Below, in pieces: positions 50,758 through 61,081 of a DNA stretch of 64,000 nt. Each line of letters opens with the position of its first letter. Position 1 is the first letter of the stretch. This DNA comes from an uncultured Lachnospiraceae bacterium (GTDB lineage: Bacteria; Bacillota; Clostridia; Lachnospirales; Lachnospiraceae): assembly GCA_910578085.1 (NCBI GenBank), contig CAJTPM010000022.1, positions 1 to 64,000 on the forward strand, given 5' to 3'. The translations under genes and the position numbers were made by a program. The notes under the pieces were generated by a model. The model searched no databases. It had not been told where the DNA came from and saw nothing but the letters and a program-made list of their open reading frames with translations.

Positions 50758-51645
50758 ATGAAAAAGCGATCAGGCCGAAACGGGTTTATATTTCTTTGTG
50801 CGGCGCCGGCAGTGATCCTGTTTACGGTTTTTATGGTAATTCCTACGATTAATGTGTTCAGAATGTCCCTGTTTAAACGCAGCGCCTATTCTCCGACGGA
50901 AGATTTTGTAGGGTTAGATAATTTCACGAAACTGTTTAAGGACGCAAACTTTATCCGTTCCATGCAGAATACGATTCTGCTGATTGTGGTAGTGACGATC
51001 ATTACGTTTGGTTTTGCTCTGGTATTTGCGGCGATTCTGACAAGAGAGAAAATCAAGGGACAGAATTTTTTCCGGGTGATTTTCTATATCCCAAATATTT
51101 TGTCGGTAGTTGTCATTTCCGCTATCTTCAGTGCGATCTATGATACGAACAATGGTACGTTAAATAATCTGCTGTCTCTGTTTTCAAGGGAGAAGGTGGC
51201 GATCCTCTGGAAAGGGGAGGATATGGTTATGACCAGTCTGATCATCGCCATGATCTGGCAGGCCATCGGTTATTATATGGTAATGTACATGGCTTCCATG
51301 GCCAGCATACCGGTGAGTCTGTATGAGAGTACCAGTCTGGACGGCGCCGGACGGATCACACAGTTTTTCCAGATCACTCTGCCGCTTATCTGGACTAACA
51401 TTCGTACGACGTTAACTTTCTTTATCATCAGTACGATCAATATGGCGTTTCTGTTTGTAAAGGCCATGACTTCCGGCGGGCCAAACGGCGCTTCGGAGGT
51501 GGCGCTTTCCTATATGTATAAGCAGGCGTATACGAATTCCTCCTACGGATATGGAATGGCGATCGGGGCTCTGGTGTTCCTGTTCTCCTTTGCTCTGTCA
51601 GCGCTTGTCAATGCGGTTACAAAACGGGAACCGTTAGAATTTTAA
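50758..51645 (+). CDS. Sugar ABC permease, MalF type
   Basis: 295 aa from ATG 50758 (AGGAGGTG). Six membrane helices; EAA loop region YESTSLDGAGRITQFFQITLPL. Partner of the next permease; forms the import channel. No ATPase gene is in the operon; a shared MsmK-type ATPase elsewhere is likely. Confidence 0.9.
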   Translation: MKKRSGRNGFIFLCAAPAVILFTVFMVIPTINVFRMSLFKRSAYSPTEDFVGLDNFTKLFKDANFIRSMQNTILLIVVVTIITFGFALVFAAILTREKIKGQNFFRVIFYIPNILSVVVISAIFSAIYDTNNGTLNNLLSLFSREKVAILWKGEDMVMTSLIIAMIWQAIGYYMVMYMASMASIPVSLYESTSLDGAGRITQFFQITLPLIWTNIRTTLTFFIISTINMAFLFVKAMTSGGPNGASEVALSYMYKQAYTNSSYGYGMAIGALVFLFSFALSALVNAVTKREPLEF

Positions 51646-51657
51646 GGAGGGCAGGCA

Positions 51658-52545
51658 ATGGAAAGGACGAAAAAATCATCGGCCGACAGGCTGTACAAAA
51701 TATTTATTTATGTGGCGCTTATCACACTGGCCGTTACGATCATTATTCCGGTGGCTTGGGTGTTTATGGCTTCCATCAAGGAAAACAGCGAATTCTACGG
51801 CAACCCCTGGGCGATGCCGGCAGGCTTCTATATTCAGAATTTCGCAGATGCCTGGGGTAAGGCCAGAATGGGCGAGTACATGTTTAACTCAGTGGTTGTC
51901 ACGGCGCTTGCTCTTGTGATCCTTCTGGTGGTGGCGCTTCCGGCGGCTTATGTGCTGTCCCGTTTTGAATTTAAGGGAAGAAAGTTTTTAAATGTGGCGT
52001 TTATGGGAGGATTGTTTATCAATGTAAACTATATTGTGGTGCCGATCTTTTTGATGTTAGTGGACGGTGACAAGCTGTTGAAAAATTCTTTCGGGGGCGG
52101 ATTCTTTTTGAATAACATCGTTGTGCTGGCAGTGGTCTATGCTTCTACGGCGCTGCCCTTTACGATCTATCTGCTTTCGGGCTACTTTGCAACCCTGGCC
52201 CACGATTATGAGGAGGCGGCCTATATTGATGGTGCGGGTTACGGTACGACAATGTTAAAGATCATCTTTCCGATGGCACAGCCTTCGATCATTACGGTGA
52301 TTCTGTTTAACTTCCTTTCCTTCTGGAATGAGTATATTATCGCGATGACGTTATTGAGCGATCCGAAGGGAAGCAAGACGCTGCCGGTGGGCCTGATGCA
52401 GCTTACACAGGCGCAGCAGTCAGCGGCCCAGTATGGCCAGCTCTATGCAGGCCTGGTACTGGTCATGCTGCCGACATTGATTCTTTATATCTGTGTACAG
52501 AAGAAGCTGACACAGGGTATGACACTTGGCGGTCTGAAAGGGTAA
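51658..52545 (+). CDS. Sugar ABC permease, MalG type
   Basis: 295 aa. Six membrane helices; EAA loop YEEAAYIDGAGYGTTMLKII then FPMAQPS. Ribosome site AAGGAGGG. Heterodimer partner of the upstream permease. Confidence 0.9.
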   Translation: MERTKKSSADRLYKIFIYVALITLAVTIIIPVAWVFMASIKENSEFYGNPWAMPAGFYIQNFADAWGKARMGEYMFNSVVVTALALVILLVVALPAAYVLSRFEFKGRKFLNVAFMGGLFINVNYIVVPIFLMLVDGDKLLKNSFGGGFFLNNIVVLAVVYASTALPFTIYLLSGYFATLAHDYEEAAYIDGAGYGTTMLKIIFPMAQPSIITVILFNFLSFWNEYIIAMTLLSDPKGSKTLPVGLMQLTQAQQSAAQYGQLYAGLVLVMLPTLILYICVQKKLTQGMTLGGLKG

Positions 52546-52554
52546 GGTGAGAGC

Positions 52555-52752
52555 ATGAATTTTTGGAAAGAGCATATGAGTCTGCGGCTTGGAATCATCA
52601 CAGCGTTTTTTGTGGTTGGGCTTATACTGGTAATGGTGGGCTGGAAGATGACAGGGAAACTTATCGGGCTTGGCATTATGCTGATTGGTTTGGTATTGCT
52701 TCTGGCAGCCCTTATGATTTATAATAAACCTTTCGAGGATCCAAAACGTTAG
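52555..52752 (+). CDS. Small two-helix membrane protein in the sugar operon
   Basis: 65 aa. Two hydrophobic helices (LGIITAFFVVGLILVMVGW, LIGLGIMLIGLVLLLAALMI). Tightly placed between permease and phosphorylase genes; possibly a transporter accessory. Family not recognised. Confidence 0.65.
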   Translation: MNFWKEHMSLRLGIITAFFVVGLILVMVGWKMTGKLIGLGIMLIGLVLLLAALMIYNKPFEDPKR

Positions 52753-52765
52753 TCTGGATAAAAAG

Positions 52766-52796
52766 CCCGGCCGGACCATGCTGTGTCCCGGCCGGG
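52766..52796 (+). promoter_or_regulatory. GC-rich intercistronic hairpin
   Basis: CCCGGCCGG pairs with CCGGCCGGG; no T-run. Probably an mRNA processing or stability element before the phosphorylase gene. Confidence 0.55.
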
Positions 52797-52824
52797 ACAA
52801 ATAAATTTACCGAGGTAGTGCAGA

Positions 52825-54996
52825 ATGACTGAAAAAATAGAAAACAGAGGACGGGTTACGATTCCTACGGATGTGGATGTGGTGCCGGAAACCCTGGAAC
52901 TGCTTGCCCGTTTCGGAGCGGATGCCATCCGGGACTGTGACGGCACGGATTACCCGGAAGCGTTGAAAGTGGTAGATGCAAAAGTGTATTCTACCTACTA
53001 TACGACCAGAAAAGACAATGCCTGGGCAAAGGCAAACCCGGATGAAGTACAGCAGTGCTATATCATGACCGGGTTTTATATGGCGAAAGAAGAACCCTTA
53101 AAGATTCCGCTGATGAAAGGGATCAGCAACGAACTTCTGATGGTTAATACCCGGGATGACAGGAAACGCTGGTGGGAAGTGATGGACAGAAGTCTCGGAA
53201 CACCTGTGTCTGTGGAGGAGTGGGAGTATGAGGAGGAAAACGGCTGTGTGATCCTGAAAGAGCCTGTGCCCTGGCATGAATATACGGTGAGCTTCCTCGC
53301 TTATCTGATCTGGGATCCGGTTCATATGTACAATGCGGTGGTCAATGACTGGCAGGGGGTGGAACATCAGATCACCTTTGACGTGCGTCAGCCCAAAACC
53401 CATGCCCATACGCTTTCGCGTCTGCGCAGGTTTGTGGAAGAACACCCTTATGTGGATGTGATTCGTTATACTACATTTTTTCATCAGTTTACCCTGATCT
53501 TTGATGAACTGAAACGGGAAAAATATGTGGACTGGTACGGGTATTCCGCATCGGTTTCCCCTTATATACTGGAAAAGTTTGAAAAGGAAGCCGGGTATCC
53601 TTTCCGACCGGAGTATATCATCGACCAGGGGTATTATAATAATCAGTACCGGGAACCCAGCCGGGAGTATAAGGATTTTATGGCATTTCAGCGCCGTGAG
53701 GTGGCGGCGTTTGTGAAGGAGATCGTGGATCTCACCCATGAACTGGGAAAAGAGGCGATGATGTTTCTCGGGGATCACTGGATCGGCACGGAACCTTTTA
53801 TGGAAGAGTTCAGGAATACGGGAGTGGATGCGGTGGTAGGGTCTGTGGGGAACGGATCTACACTGCGACTGATCTCAGATATTTCGGGTGTGAAATACAC
53901 GGAGGGGCGTTTTCTGCCGTACTTTTTCCCTGATACGTTCCGTGAGGGCGGGGATCCGGTGAAGGAGGCAAAAGAAAACTGGGTGACGGCACGCAGAGCG
54001 ATCCTGCGCAAACCCATCGATCGGATCGGCTACGGCGGTTATCTGAAGCTGGCCTGTCAGTTTCCGGAGTTTATAGAGTACGTGGAAAGTGTATGCAGGG
54101 AGTTCAGGGAGCTCTATGAGAACATTCAGGGTACGGAGGGTTACTGTCAGAAAAAGGTGGCGGTACTGAACTGCTGGGGAAAGATGCGTTCCTGGGGCTG
54201 TCATATGGTGCACCATGCGCTGTATCAGAAGCAGAATTACAGCTATGCCGGAGTGATCGAGGCGCTGTCCGGGGCGCCCTTTGAGGTAGTATTTTTGTCT
54301 TTTGACGATATCAGGGAAAACCCGGCCTGCCTGGAGGATGTCGATGTGCTGCTTAATGTGGGGGACGGCGACACAGCCCATACCGGAGGAGCGGTCTGGG
54401 AGGATGCGGCTGTTTCGTCGGCGTTACGGCGTTTTATTTATGAGGGCGGCGGCTTTATCGGTGTGGGAGAACCTTCGGGCCATCAGTATCAGGGACATTT
54501 TATACAGCTGGCGCAGGCCCTCGGCGTGGAAAAAGAGACAGGATATACGCTGGGATATGATAAATATAATTGGGAAGAACACAGAGATCATTTTATACTG
54601 GAAGACTGCCCGGGGGAAGTGGATTTCGGCGAGGGAAAGAAAAACATGTATGCCCTGGAGGGGGCGAAGATCCTGGTGCAGCGGGAGAAGGAAGTGCAGA
54701 TGGCGGTGAATGAATACGGGAAAGGCCGCTGCGTCTATCTTTCCGGACTGCCCTACAGCTTTGAGAACAGCAGGATCCTGTACCGGGCGGTGCTTTGGAG
54801 CAGTCACAGCGAAGGGCAGCTTACGCAGTGGTTTTCGGACAATTACAACGTGGATGTCCATGCCTATGTGAAGAACGGGAAATTCTGCGTGGTCAATAAT
54901 ACCTATGAGCCCCAGAGTACTGTGGTGTATAAGGGGGACGGGGAAAGCTTTTTACTTGACTTGCAGGCAGGTGAGATCAGGTGGTATGAGGTGTAA
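52825..54996 (+). CDS. lnpA: 1,3-beta-galactosyl-N-acetylhexosamine phosphorylase (GH112)
   Basis: 723 aa, full length. Splits galacto-N-biose or lacto-N-biose with phosphate to galactose 1-phosphate and GalNAc or GlcNAc, in the cytosol. RGRVTIPTDVDVVPETLELL, GADAIRDCDGTDYPE, FLGDHWIGTEPFMEEF and GYGGYLKLACQFPEF are GH112 signatures. Its products feed the kinase NahK downstream. Confidence 0.93.
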   Translation: MTEKIENRGRVTIPTDVDVVPETLELLARFGADAIRDCDGTDYPEALKVVDAKVYSTYYTTRKDNAWAKANPDEVQQCYIMTGFYMAKEEPLKIPLMKGISNELLMVNTRDDRKRWWEVMDRSLGTPVSVEEWEYEEENGCVILKEPVPWHEYTVSFLAYLIWDPVHMYNAVVNDWQGVEHQITFDVRQPKTHAHTLSRLRRFVEEHPYVDVIRYTTFFHQFTLIFDELKREKYVDWYGYSASVSPYILEKFEKEAGYPFRPEYIIDQGYYNNQYREPSREYKDFMAFQRREVAAFVKEIVDLTHELGKEAMMFLGDHWIGTEPFMEEFRNTGVDAVVGSVGNGSTLRLISDISGVKYTEGRFLPYFFPDTFREGGDPVKEAKENWVTARRAILRKPIDRIGYGGYLKLACQFPEFIEYVESVCREFRELYENIQGTEGYCQKKVAVLNCWGKMRSWGCHMVHHALYQKQNYSYAGVIEALSGAPFEVVFLSFDDIRENPACLEDVDVLLNVGDGDTAHTGGAVWEDAAVSSALRRFIYEGGGFIGVGEPSGHQYQGHFIQLAQALGVEKETGYTLGYDKYNWEEHRDHFILEDCPGEVDFGEGKKNMYALEGAKILVQREKEVQMAVNEYGKGRCVYLSGLPYSFENSRILYRAVLWSSHSEGQLTQWFSDNYNVDVHAYVKNGKFCVVNNTYEPQSTVVYKGDGESFLLDLQAGEIRWYEV

Positions 54997-55125
54997 CTGA
55001 ATAGTTATCTAAGGTTTTGTGCCTGTGTGCGGCTGGCGGGAAAGTTGTCTTCTGTGCATGGGCACATTGTGAAAGCGGGGATATGGTTGAAAGCCAGATG
55101 CGACAGGATGGCCGAAAGGGTGAAC

Positions 55126-58100
55126 ATGGAGGTAAACGTGAAAGAATTTTTCTATGACATGATAAAAGATCCGGGATGCTTTGCCGTGAACAGGGAAGCG
55201 CCGCATGCGGATCATCTCTTCTGCAGAAATGTGGAGGAAGCGGTGAAAGAAACAAGCAGTTTCCGGTTTTCTCTGAACGGCCTGTGGAAATTTCACTATG
55301 CGAAAAATTACAGAAGTACAATTCCAGGATTTGAGAAAACAGCGTACAACTGCGAAGGCTGGGATGATATTCCGGTGCCTGCCCATATTCAGATGGAGGG
55401 GTACGATGCTCCCCAGTATGCGAATACTCAGTATCCCTGGGATGGCAGAGAGGAGATCGTGCCCGGGGAAGTGCCGGAGCATTTTAATCCTGTGGCAAGT
55501 TATGTAAAGTATTTTGAGGTGCCAGAGCATTTTGACAGGGAGAGAGTTTATATTTCTTTCCAGGGAGCGGAGAGCGGCATGGCGCTCTGGCTGAACGGGC
55601 AGTTTGTGGGGTACAGCGAGGACAGCTTTACGCCTGCGGAGTTTTTCTTAAGCCCCTGGCTGGCAGAAGGGAAAAATAAGCTGGCAGTGCAGGTCTTTAA
55701 ATGGACCTCCGGCAGCTGGTGTGAGGATCAGGATTTCTTCCGGTTTTCCGGGCTTTTTCGGGAGGTGTATCTTTACACGACACCAAAGATCCATGTCAGG
55801 GATCTGAAGGTGGAGACGGATCTTTCGGGGGGAGAACAAAGAGAGGTGCCGGACGGGGAATTTTCGGAGAGCGATCCGGGCGTGGAAACGGCCATGAGCG
55901 GACTGTCAGCGGGATACCAGAACGGAACGCTGCAAGTGACGGTTTGGGCTGCAGCAGGTTCAGAATGTGCAGAAAGCGGCGGGGAGAAGGGCGCGGGACA
56001 AATCAGTCTCTCTCTTTACGGGTCCTGGAAAGGCTTTGGGGAGGAAAGACTGGAGGATGCTCTGTGTCTGTCTGTAAAAAAAGATTTTTTGGCGGCAGGG
56101 GAGAACCGCTATACATTGGAAGTCAGGGAACCGAAACTGTGGAGTGCGGAGGAACCGAACCTGTATCAGCTGCTGATGCAGGTCTACGACGAAAAAATGG
56201 TGCTGCAGGAAGTGATCCTGCAGGATGTGGGGTTTCGGAAATTTGAGCTAAAAGACAGTATCATGTATCTGAACGGGAAGCGGATCGTTTTTAAGGGCGT
56301 CAACCGCCATGAGTTTTGCTGTGAGAGCGGTCGGGTGGTCTCTGATGCGGACACGCTGACAGATATCCTGACCATGAAGCGGCACAATATCAATGCGATC
56401 CGCACCAGCCATTACCCCAACAGTTCCCTGCTCTATAAACTGTGCGACCGCTACGGTCTGTATCTGATCGCGGAGAACAATCTGGAATCCCACGGCAGTT
56501 TCGATGCGGTGCTGAAAGGGCAGGCACCCATGGAAAACGTAGTGCCTGGAGACCGTATGGAATGGCTGGACGCCATGCTTGACAGAGTGCGTTCCTGCTA
56601 TGAGCGGGATAAAAACCATCCGGCCATCCTGATCTGGTCCTGCGGCAACGAATCCTACGGCGGAAAAGTGCTCTGTGAGATGGCAGGGGAGTTCCGCAGG
56701 CTGGATAAAAAGAGACTTGTCCACTATGAGGGGATTTTTCATGACAGAAGATATCCGGAGACATCGGATATGGAGAGCCAGATGTACACTTCTGTGGCGG
56801 ATATAAGACGCTATCTTAAAACGCATCGGGATAAGCCCTTTATCTGCTGTGAATACAGCCATGCCATGGGCAATTCCTGCGGCGGGATGGAGCTGTACAC
56901 GGATCTTGCTGAGGAGGAGGCTCTGTATCAGGGAGGCTTTATCTGGGATTATATCGATCAGTCTCTGACAAAAAAGGACCGGTATGGCAGACCGTTCCAG
57001 GCTTACGGCGGGGACTTTGGTGACAGGCCAACAGATTTTTCCTTCAGCGGAAACGGCATTGTCTACGGCGGGGACAGAAAACCTTCCCCGAAGATGCAGT
57101 GCGTGAAGTACAATTATCAGAATATCCGCATAGCCATCGATGAGGAAGCAGGCTGTTTCACAGTAAAAAACAGGCACCTGTTTTTAAACACGGATCGTTT
57201 TGACTGCATCCTGACGCTTTCCGGAAACGGGAAAGTGCTGGTAAAAGAAAGACTGACAGTTTCCGTGGGGCCGTTGGAGGAGAAGACTCTCCGGCTGCCG
57301 GCAGCCTTTGCAAAGCCGCGGAAACAGCCGGACGTCTATGCGGTGACGGTGTCCTTTGTTCTGCGGGAGAACACATCCTGGGGGGAGGCAGGTCATGAGA
57401 TCGCTTTCGGTGAGAAGGCCTTTGTTGTAAAACCGGAGGAGATCCCGGAGGCCGGGAGACCGGCTTATGGGACAGCATGGAAGATCTGCGAAAAAAAGCC
57501 TTTTACGGTGATTCATGGATTTCATAATATCGGCGTTCGCGGAGAGGATTTTGAAGTCCTGTTTTCCACGTTATTCGGAGGACTTGTCTCCTACCGGTAC
57601 GGCGGGAAGGAGATGCTCGCACAGATGCCAAAGCCCAATTTCTGGCGGGCCTTGACGGACAATGACAGAGGAAATCTGATGCCCGACAGGTATGGGCAGT
57701 GGAAGCTCGCAAGTCTGTATGCGACGCCGAAGGAAGAAAGTACCGTCGGAACAAACCACTATTATAACAGTACCATGCCGCAGGTGCGTGAGGAGGCGGA
57801 CCGTGTGACAGTGGCCTATACTTACCACTTACCCACTGTACCGAAAAGCAGCTGTGCGCTCTCCTATACGGTCTATGGCGACGGGACGGTGGAGACGGCG
57901 CTTGTGTACGATCCGGTGCCGGGGCTGGGAGACATGCCGGAGTTCGGCGTGCTGTTCAAGCTGGACGCGGACTATGACAAGGTCGCCTGGTTCGGGCAGG
58001 GGCCGGAGGAGACCTACGCCGACAGGCGCTGTGGCGCGAAACTTGGAATCTACAGAAACCGTGTGGAGGACAATATGGCGAAGTACCTGGTGCCCCAGGA

Positions 58101-58392
58101 GTGCGGCAATAAGGTGGGCGTCTATTCCGCATGGGTGACGGATGAAAAGGGTACCGGGCTTTTGTTTGCCGGAGATCAGATGAATTTTTCCGCGCTGCCC
58201 TATACGCCCCATGAGATCGAGAATGCGGATCATCCCTATGAGCTGCCGGAGCGCCATTACACAGTGATCCGGGTTGCCGAAGGACAGATGGGCGTGGGAG
58301 GCGACGACAGCTGGGGGGCATGGCCGAAGGCGGACAGTCTGCTTGATGTAAGCGGAAGGAAGGAGTTCCGGTTCTTTTTCAGAGGTATTTGA
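55126..58392 (+). CDS. Beta-galactosidase, GH2 family
   Basis: 1088 aa from ATG 55126 (GAAAGGG upstream); GTG 55138 behind GGAGGT is an alternative. Jelly-roll (LNGLWKFHYAKNYRSTIPGF, IQMEGYDAPQYANTQYPWDG), Ig-like domains, TIM barrel with acid/base Glu in WSCGNESYGG and nucleophile Glu in FICCEYSHAMGNS, then the small-chain domain (FWRALTDNDRGNLMPDRYGQ, WFGQGPEETYADR). No signal peptide, so intracellular; cleaves galactosides entering by the transporter. Confidence 0.93.
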   Translation: MEVNVKEFFYDMIKDPGCFAVNREAPHADHLFCRNVEEAVKETSSFRFSLNGLWKFHYAKNYRSTIPGFEKTAYNCEGWDDIPVPAHIQMEGYDAPQYANTQYPWDGREEIVPGEVPEHFNPVASYVKYFEVPEHFDRERVYISFQGAESGMALWLNGQFVGYSEDSFTPAEFFLSPWLAEGKNKLAVQVFKWTSGSWCEDQDFFRFSGLFREVYLYTTPKIHVRDLKVETDLSGGEQREVPDGEFSESDPGVETAMSGLSAGYQNGTLQVTVWAAAGSECAESGGEKGAGQISLSLYGSWKGFGEERLEDALCLSVKKDFLAAGENRYTLEVREPKLWSAEEPNLYQLLMQVYDEKMVLQEVILQDVGFRKFELKDSIMYLNGKRIVFKGVNRHEFCCESGRVVSDADTLTDILTMKRHNINAIRTSHYPNSSLLYKLCDRYGLYLIAENNLESHGSFDAVLKGQAPMENVVPGDRMEWLDAMLDRVRSCYERDKNHPAILIWSCGNESYGGKVLCEMAGEFRRLDKKRLVHYEGIFHDRRYPETSDMESQMYTSVADIRRYLKTHRDKPFICCEYSHAMGNSCGGMELYTDLAEEEALYQGGFIWDYIDQSLTKKDRYGRPFQAYGGDFGDRPTDFSFSGNGIVYGGDRKPSPKMQCVKYNYQNIRIAIDEEAGCFTVKNRHLFLNTDRFDCILTLSGNGKVLVKERLTVSVGPLEEKTLRLPAAFAKPRKQPDVYAVTVSFVLRENTSWGEAGHEIAFGEKAFVVKPEEIPEAGRPAYGTAWKICEKKPFTVIHGFHNIGVRGEDFEVLFSTLFGGLVSYRYGGKEMLAQMPKPNFWRALTDNDRGNLMPDRYGQWKLASLYATPKEESTVGTNHYYNSTMPQVREEADRVTVAYTYHLPTVPKSSCALSYTVYGDGTVETALVYDPVPGLGDMPEFGVLFKLDADYDKVAWFGQGPEETYADRRCGAKLGIYRNRVEDNMAKYLVPQECGNKVGVYSAWVTDEKGTGLLFAGDQMNFSALPYTPHEIENADHPYELPERHYTVIRVAEGQMGVGGDDSWGAWPKADSLLDVSGRKEFRFFFRGI

Positions 58393-58434
58393 GAGATATG
58401 ACAGAACAACAGGAAGAAAAGAGAGGGAGAGAAG

Positions 58435-59553
58435 ATGGGAAGAGATGAGAGAGAAGTTTTACGGATCGCAGAGCAGTTTGAGACGGAAGGGATCATAGAG
58501 AGTGTGTCGGCCCACGGAAACGGGCATATCAACGATACCTATCTGGTAACATGCAGGGCATCGGATGGATATAAGAGATATATTTTACAGCGCATCAACC
58601 ATGAGATTTTCAAAAAACCCCGGGAGGTGATGGAAAATGTGCTGGGTGTTACGGAGTTTTTGCAGGGAAAGATCGCGGAAAACGGGGGGGATCCGGAGAG
58701 GGAGACGATGCATGTGGTGCCGGCAAAAGATAAGGCGCCCTGTCGGAAACAGGAGGACGGCACATACTGGCGGATGTACCGGTTTATTGAAAACGCCACC
58801 AGTTATGATGCTGTGAAGGAGCCGAAAGATTTTTATGAGAGTGCCCTGGCATTCGGGCATTTTCAGAAAATGCTGGCAGATTATCCGGCGAAAGAACTCT
58901 TTGAGACGATTCCCGATTTTCACAATACGGTAAAGCGGTTTGATGCTTTCAAAAAAGCGGTAAAAGAGGATGTGATGCACCGGGCGGCGGGTGTGCAGGG
59001 GGAGATCCGGTTTATTCTGGACAGAGAAAAGGACTGCCATGCGATCTGTGATCTGCTGGCTGCCGGGGAGATACCGTTACGGGTTACCCACAATGATACA
59101 AAGTTAAATAATATTATGATAGATAATGAGACGGGAAAAGGCATCTGCATTATTGATCTGGATACGGTGATGCCGGGGAGCGCTCTGTATGACTTCGGAG
59201 ATGCCATCCGTTTCGGCGCCTGCACGGGAGCGGAGGATGAGCCGGATCTGTCGAAAATATCCTGCGATCTGGAACTGTTTGAGGTTTACACAAAGGGTTA
59301 TATAGAGGGCTGTGGCGGCGCTCTGACACAGACTGAGATCCGTATGCTGCCCATGGGAGCGAAAGTGATCACGTTGGAACAGGGGATCCGGTTTCTGACC
59401 GATTATCTGGAGGGAGATCACTACTATAAGACGGAGCGCCCGGGACAGAATCTGGACCGCACAAGAACCCAGCTTAAGATGGTGAAAGACATGGAAGAGA
59501 AATGGGGAGAGATGGAGAGAATCGTGGAAAACTGCGGAGAAATCCGGGCTTAA
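58435..59553 (+). CDS. nahK: N-acetylhexosamine 1-kinase
   Basis: 372 aa. APH kinase fold: GHINDTYLVTCRASDGYKRY near the start, catalytic THNDTKLNNIMID, metal site CIIDLDTVMPG. Phosphorylates GlcNAc/GalNAc at C1. Last gene of the operon; with GH112 it completes the entry part of the GNB/LNB pathway. Confidence 0.9.
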   Translation: MGRDEREVLRIAEQFETEGIIESVSAHGNGHINDTYLVTCRASDGYKRYILQRINHEIFKKPREVMENVLGVTEFLQGKIAENGGDPERETMHVVPAKDKAPCRKQEDGTYWRMYRFIENATSYDAVKEPKDFYESALAFGHFQKMLADYPAKELFETIPDFHNTVKRFDAFKKAVKEDVMHRAAGVQGEIRFILDREKDCHAICDLLAAGEIPLRVTHNDTKLNNIMIDNETGKGICIIDLDTVMPGSALYDFGDAIRFGACTGAEDEPDLSKISCDLELFEVYTKGYIEGCGGALTQTEIRMLPMGAKVITLEQGIRFLTDYLEGDHYYKTERPGQNLDRTRTQLKMVKDMEEKWGEMERIVENCGEIRA

Positions 59554-59570
59554 CTACATGATTGAAAAAC

Positions 59571-59616
59571 AGGAAAGGGGCTGTCGGAAAATAGATAGCC
59601 CCTTTTTGCGCAAGTC
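59571..59616 (+). terminator. Terminator of the sugar operon
   Basis: AGGGGCT pairs with AGCCCCT over a 14-nt loop, then TTTTTG. Confidence 0.75.
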
Positions 59617-59715
59617 CGCAAAAAGATATATTAAGTTCTCACTTAACACAAAGCCATGAAATACAGGGAAACGTATGAAATGGAGGAGAAAAGGATATAG
59701 GGATAAAGCAAGGTA

Positions 59716-59755
59716 TTTCCGGCTGGCGGCACCCGCTCAGCCGGATTATTTTTCT
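59716..59755 (+). terminator. Strong hairpin upstream of hom
   Basis: CCGGCTG plus GCGG pairs with CCGC plus CAGCCGG, then ATTATTTTTC. It lies before the hom promoter, so it more likely ends upstream transcription than attenuates hom. Confidence 0.65.
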
Positions 59756-59783
59756 TGCATATCTGCGGTATTCATGGTACGAT
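59755..59783 (+). promoter_or_regulatory. Promoter of the hom-apgM-lysC unit
   Basis: TTGCAT, 17 bp, TACGAT with extended TGG. Confidence 0.6.
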
Positions 59784-59840
59784 AAAAACCGCGATGAAAA
59801 ATATTAAGAAAAAAGAATACAGAAAGGCGTGGTCATTGCT

Positions 59841-61055
59841 ATGATAGAAGCGGCAATATACGGATACGGAAATATCGGCAGCGGAGTAGTGGAAGTCATT
59901 GAAAAAAATCAGGACAGAATCGCGAAGGCAGTCGGCCAGGGCGTGCATGTAAAGTATGTGCTGGATCTGCGTAATTTTGAGGGCGATCCGATACAGGAAA
60001 AGGTGGTGCATGACGTGGATATTATCGTGAATGATCCGGAGATAAAGATCGTCTGCGAGACCATGGGGGGCAACGAACCCGCTTTCACATTCACAAAAAA
60101 AGCGCTGCTTGCGGGAAAGAGCGTCTGTACTTCCAATAAGGAACTGGTGGCAAACCACGGTGCGGAGTTAATTCAGATCGCGAAAGAGCATCACTGTAAT
60201 TATTTTTTTGAGGCCAGTGTGGGAGGCGGGATCCCTGTGATTCGGACCATCAACAACGCCCTGAAGCAGGAAACGATTCTGAATATCAGCGGTATCGTGA
60301 ATGGTACGACGAATTATATTCTGACGAAGATGGAAAAGGAAGGAGCCGCTTTTGAGGATGTGCTGAAGGAGGCGCAGGAATTGGGGTTTGCGGAACGGAA
60401 TCCGGAGGCTGATGTGGAGGGGTATGACGCCTGCAGAAAGATCGCCATCCTTTCTTCCCTGATGAGTGGGAAGACCGTGGACTATCAGGATATTGATACG
60501 GAAGGCATTACGAAACTGTCGGCGGAAGATTTTCTCTATGGGAAAAAGATGGGGAAGACCGTGAAACTGTTGGCTATGAGCAAGCTGACAGAGAACGGCT
60601 ATCTTGCCCAGGTGTCTCCGGTGTTGATCGGGCAGGAGAATCCGCTTTATAGTGTGAACGGTGTGTTTAATGCCATTTTAATAGAAGGTAATACGCTGGG
60701 AAATACCATGTATTACGGCAGCGGCGCCGGGAAGCTCCCTACAGCCAGCGCAGTGGTGGCGGATGTGGTGGAAGCGGCGCGGTTTTCTGGAAGTCATCTG
60801 CCCATAGACTGGAGTGAGGAGAAAGTCACGTTAGCCGCGCTTTCCGCCTCGAAGAGACGTTTCTTTGTACGGCTTGACAGAAATCAGGTATCAGAGGCCA
60901 TGGCAGCGGAAGCCTTCGGCATCGGCAGGGTGGTATGTCTGGAGGAGCTGCCTGAGGAGTACGGCTATATTACGTCTGTGATGGGTGAGGGAGAGTTTGC
61001 GGAGAAATTTGAAAACATGGCCGGAGCGATCTCCCGTATTCGGATTGAGGAGTAA
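59841..61055 (+). CDS. hom: Homoserine dehydrogenase
   Basis: 404 aa from ATG 59841 (GTG 59829 is too close to AAAGG). NAD(P) motif IYGYGNIGSGVVEVI, catalytic region SVGGGIPVIRTINNALKQE, NGTTNYILTKMEKEG, AERNPEADVEGYDACRKIAI. Reduces aspartate semialdehyde to homoserine. No strong C-terminal ACT domain seen. Confidence 0.95.
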   Translation: MIEAAIYGYGNIGSGVVEVIEKNQDRIAKAVGQGVHVKYVLDLRNFEGDPIQEKVVHDVDIIVNDPEIKIVCETMGGNEPAFTFTKKALLAGKSVCTSNKELVANHGAELIQIAKEHHCNYFFEASVGGGIPVIRTINNALKQETILNISGIVNGTTNYILTKMEKEGAAFEDVLKEAQELGFAERNPEADVEGYDACRKIAILSSLMSGKTVDYQDIDTEGITKLSAEDFLYGKKMGKTVKLLAMSKLTENGYLAQVSPVLIGQENPLYSVNGVFNAILIEGNTLGNTMYYGSGAGKLPTASAVVADVVEAARFSGSHLPIDWSEEKVTLAALSASKRRFFVRLDRNQVSEAMAAEAFGIGRVVCLEELPEEYGYITSVMGEGEFAEKFENMAGAISRIRIEE

Positions 61056-61081
61056 GGAATACAGAGGGAGGTCAAAGTTCC

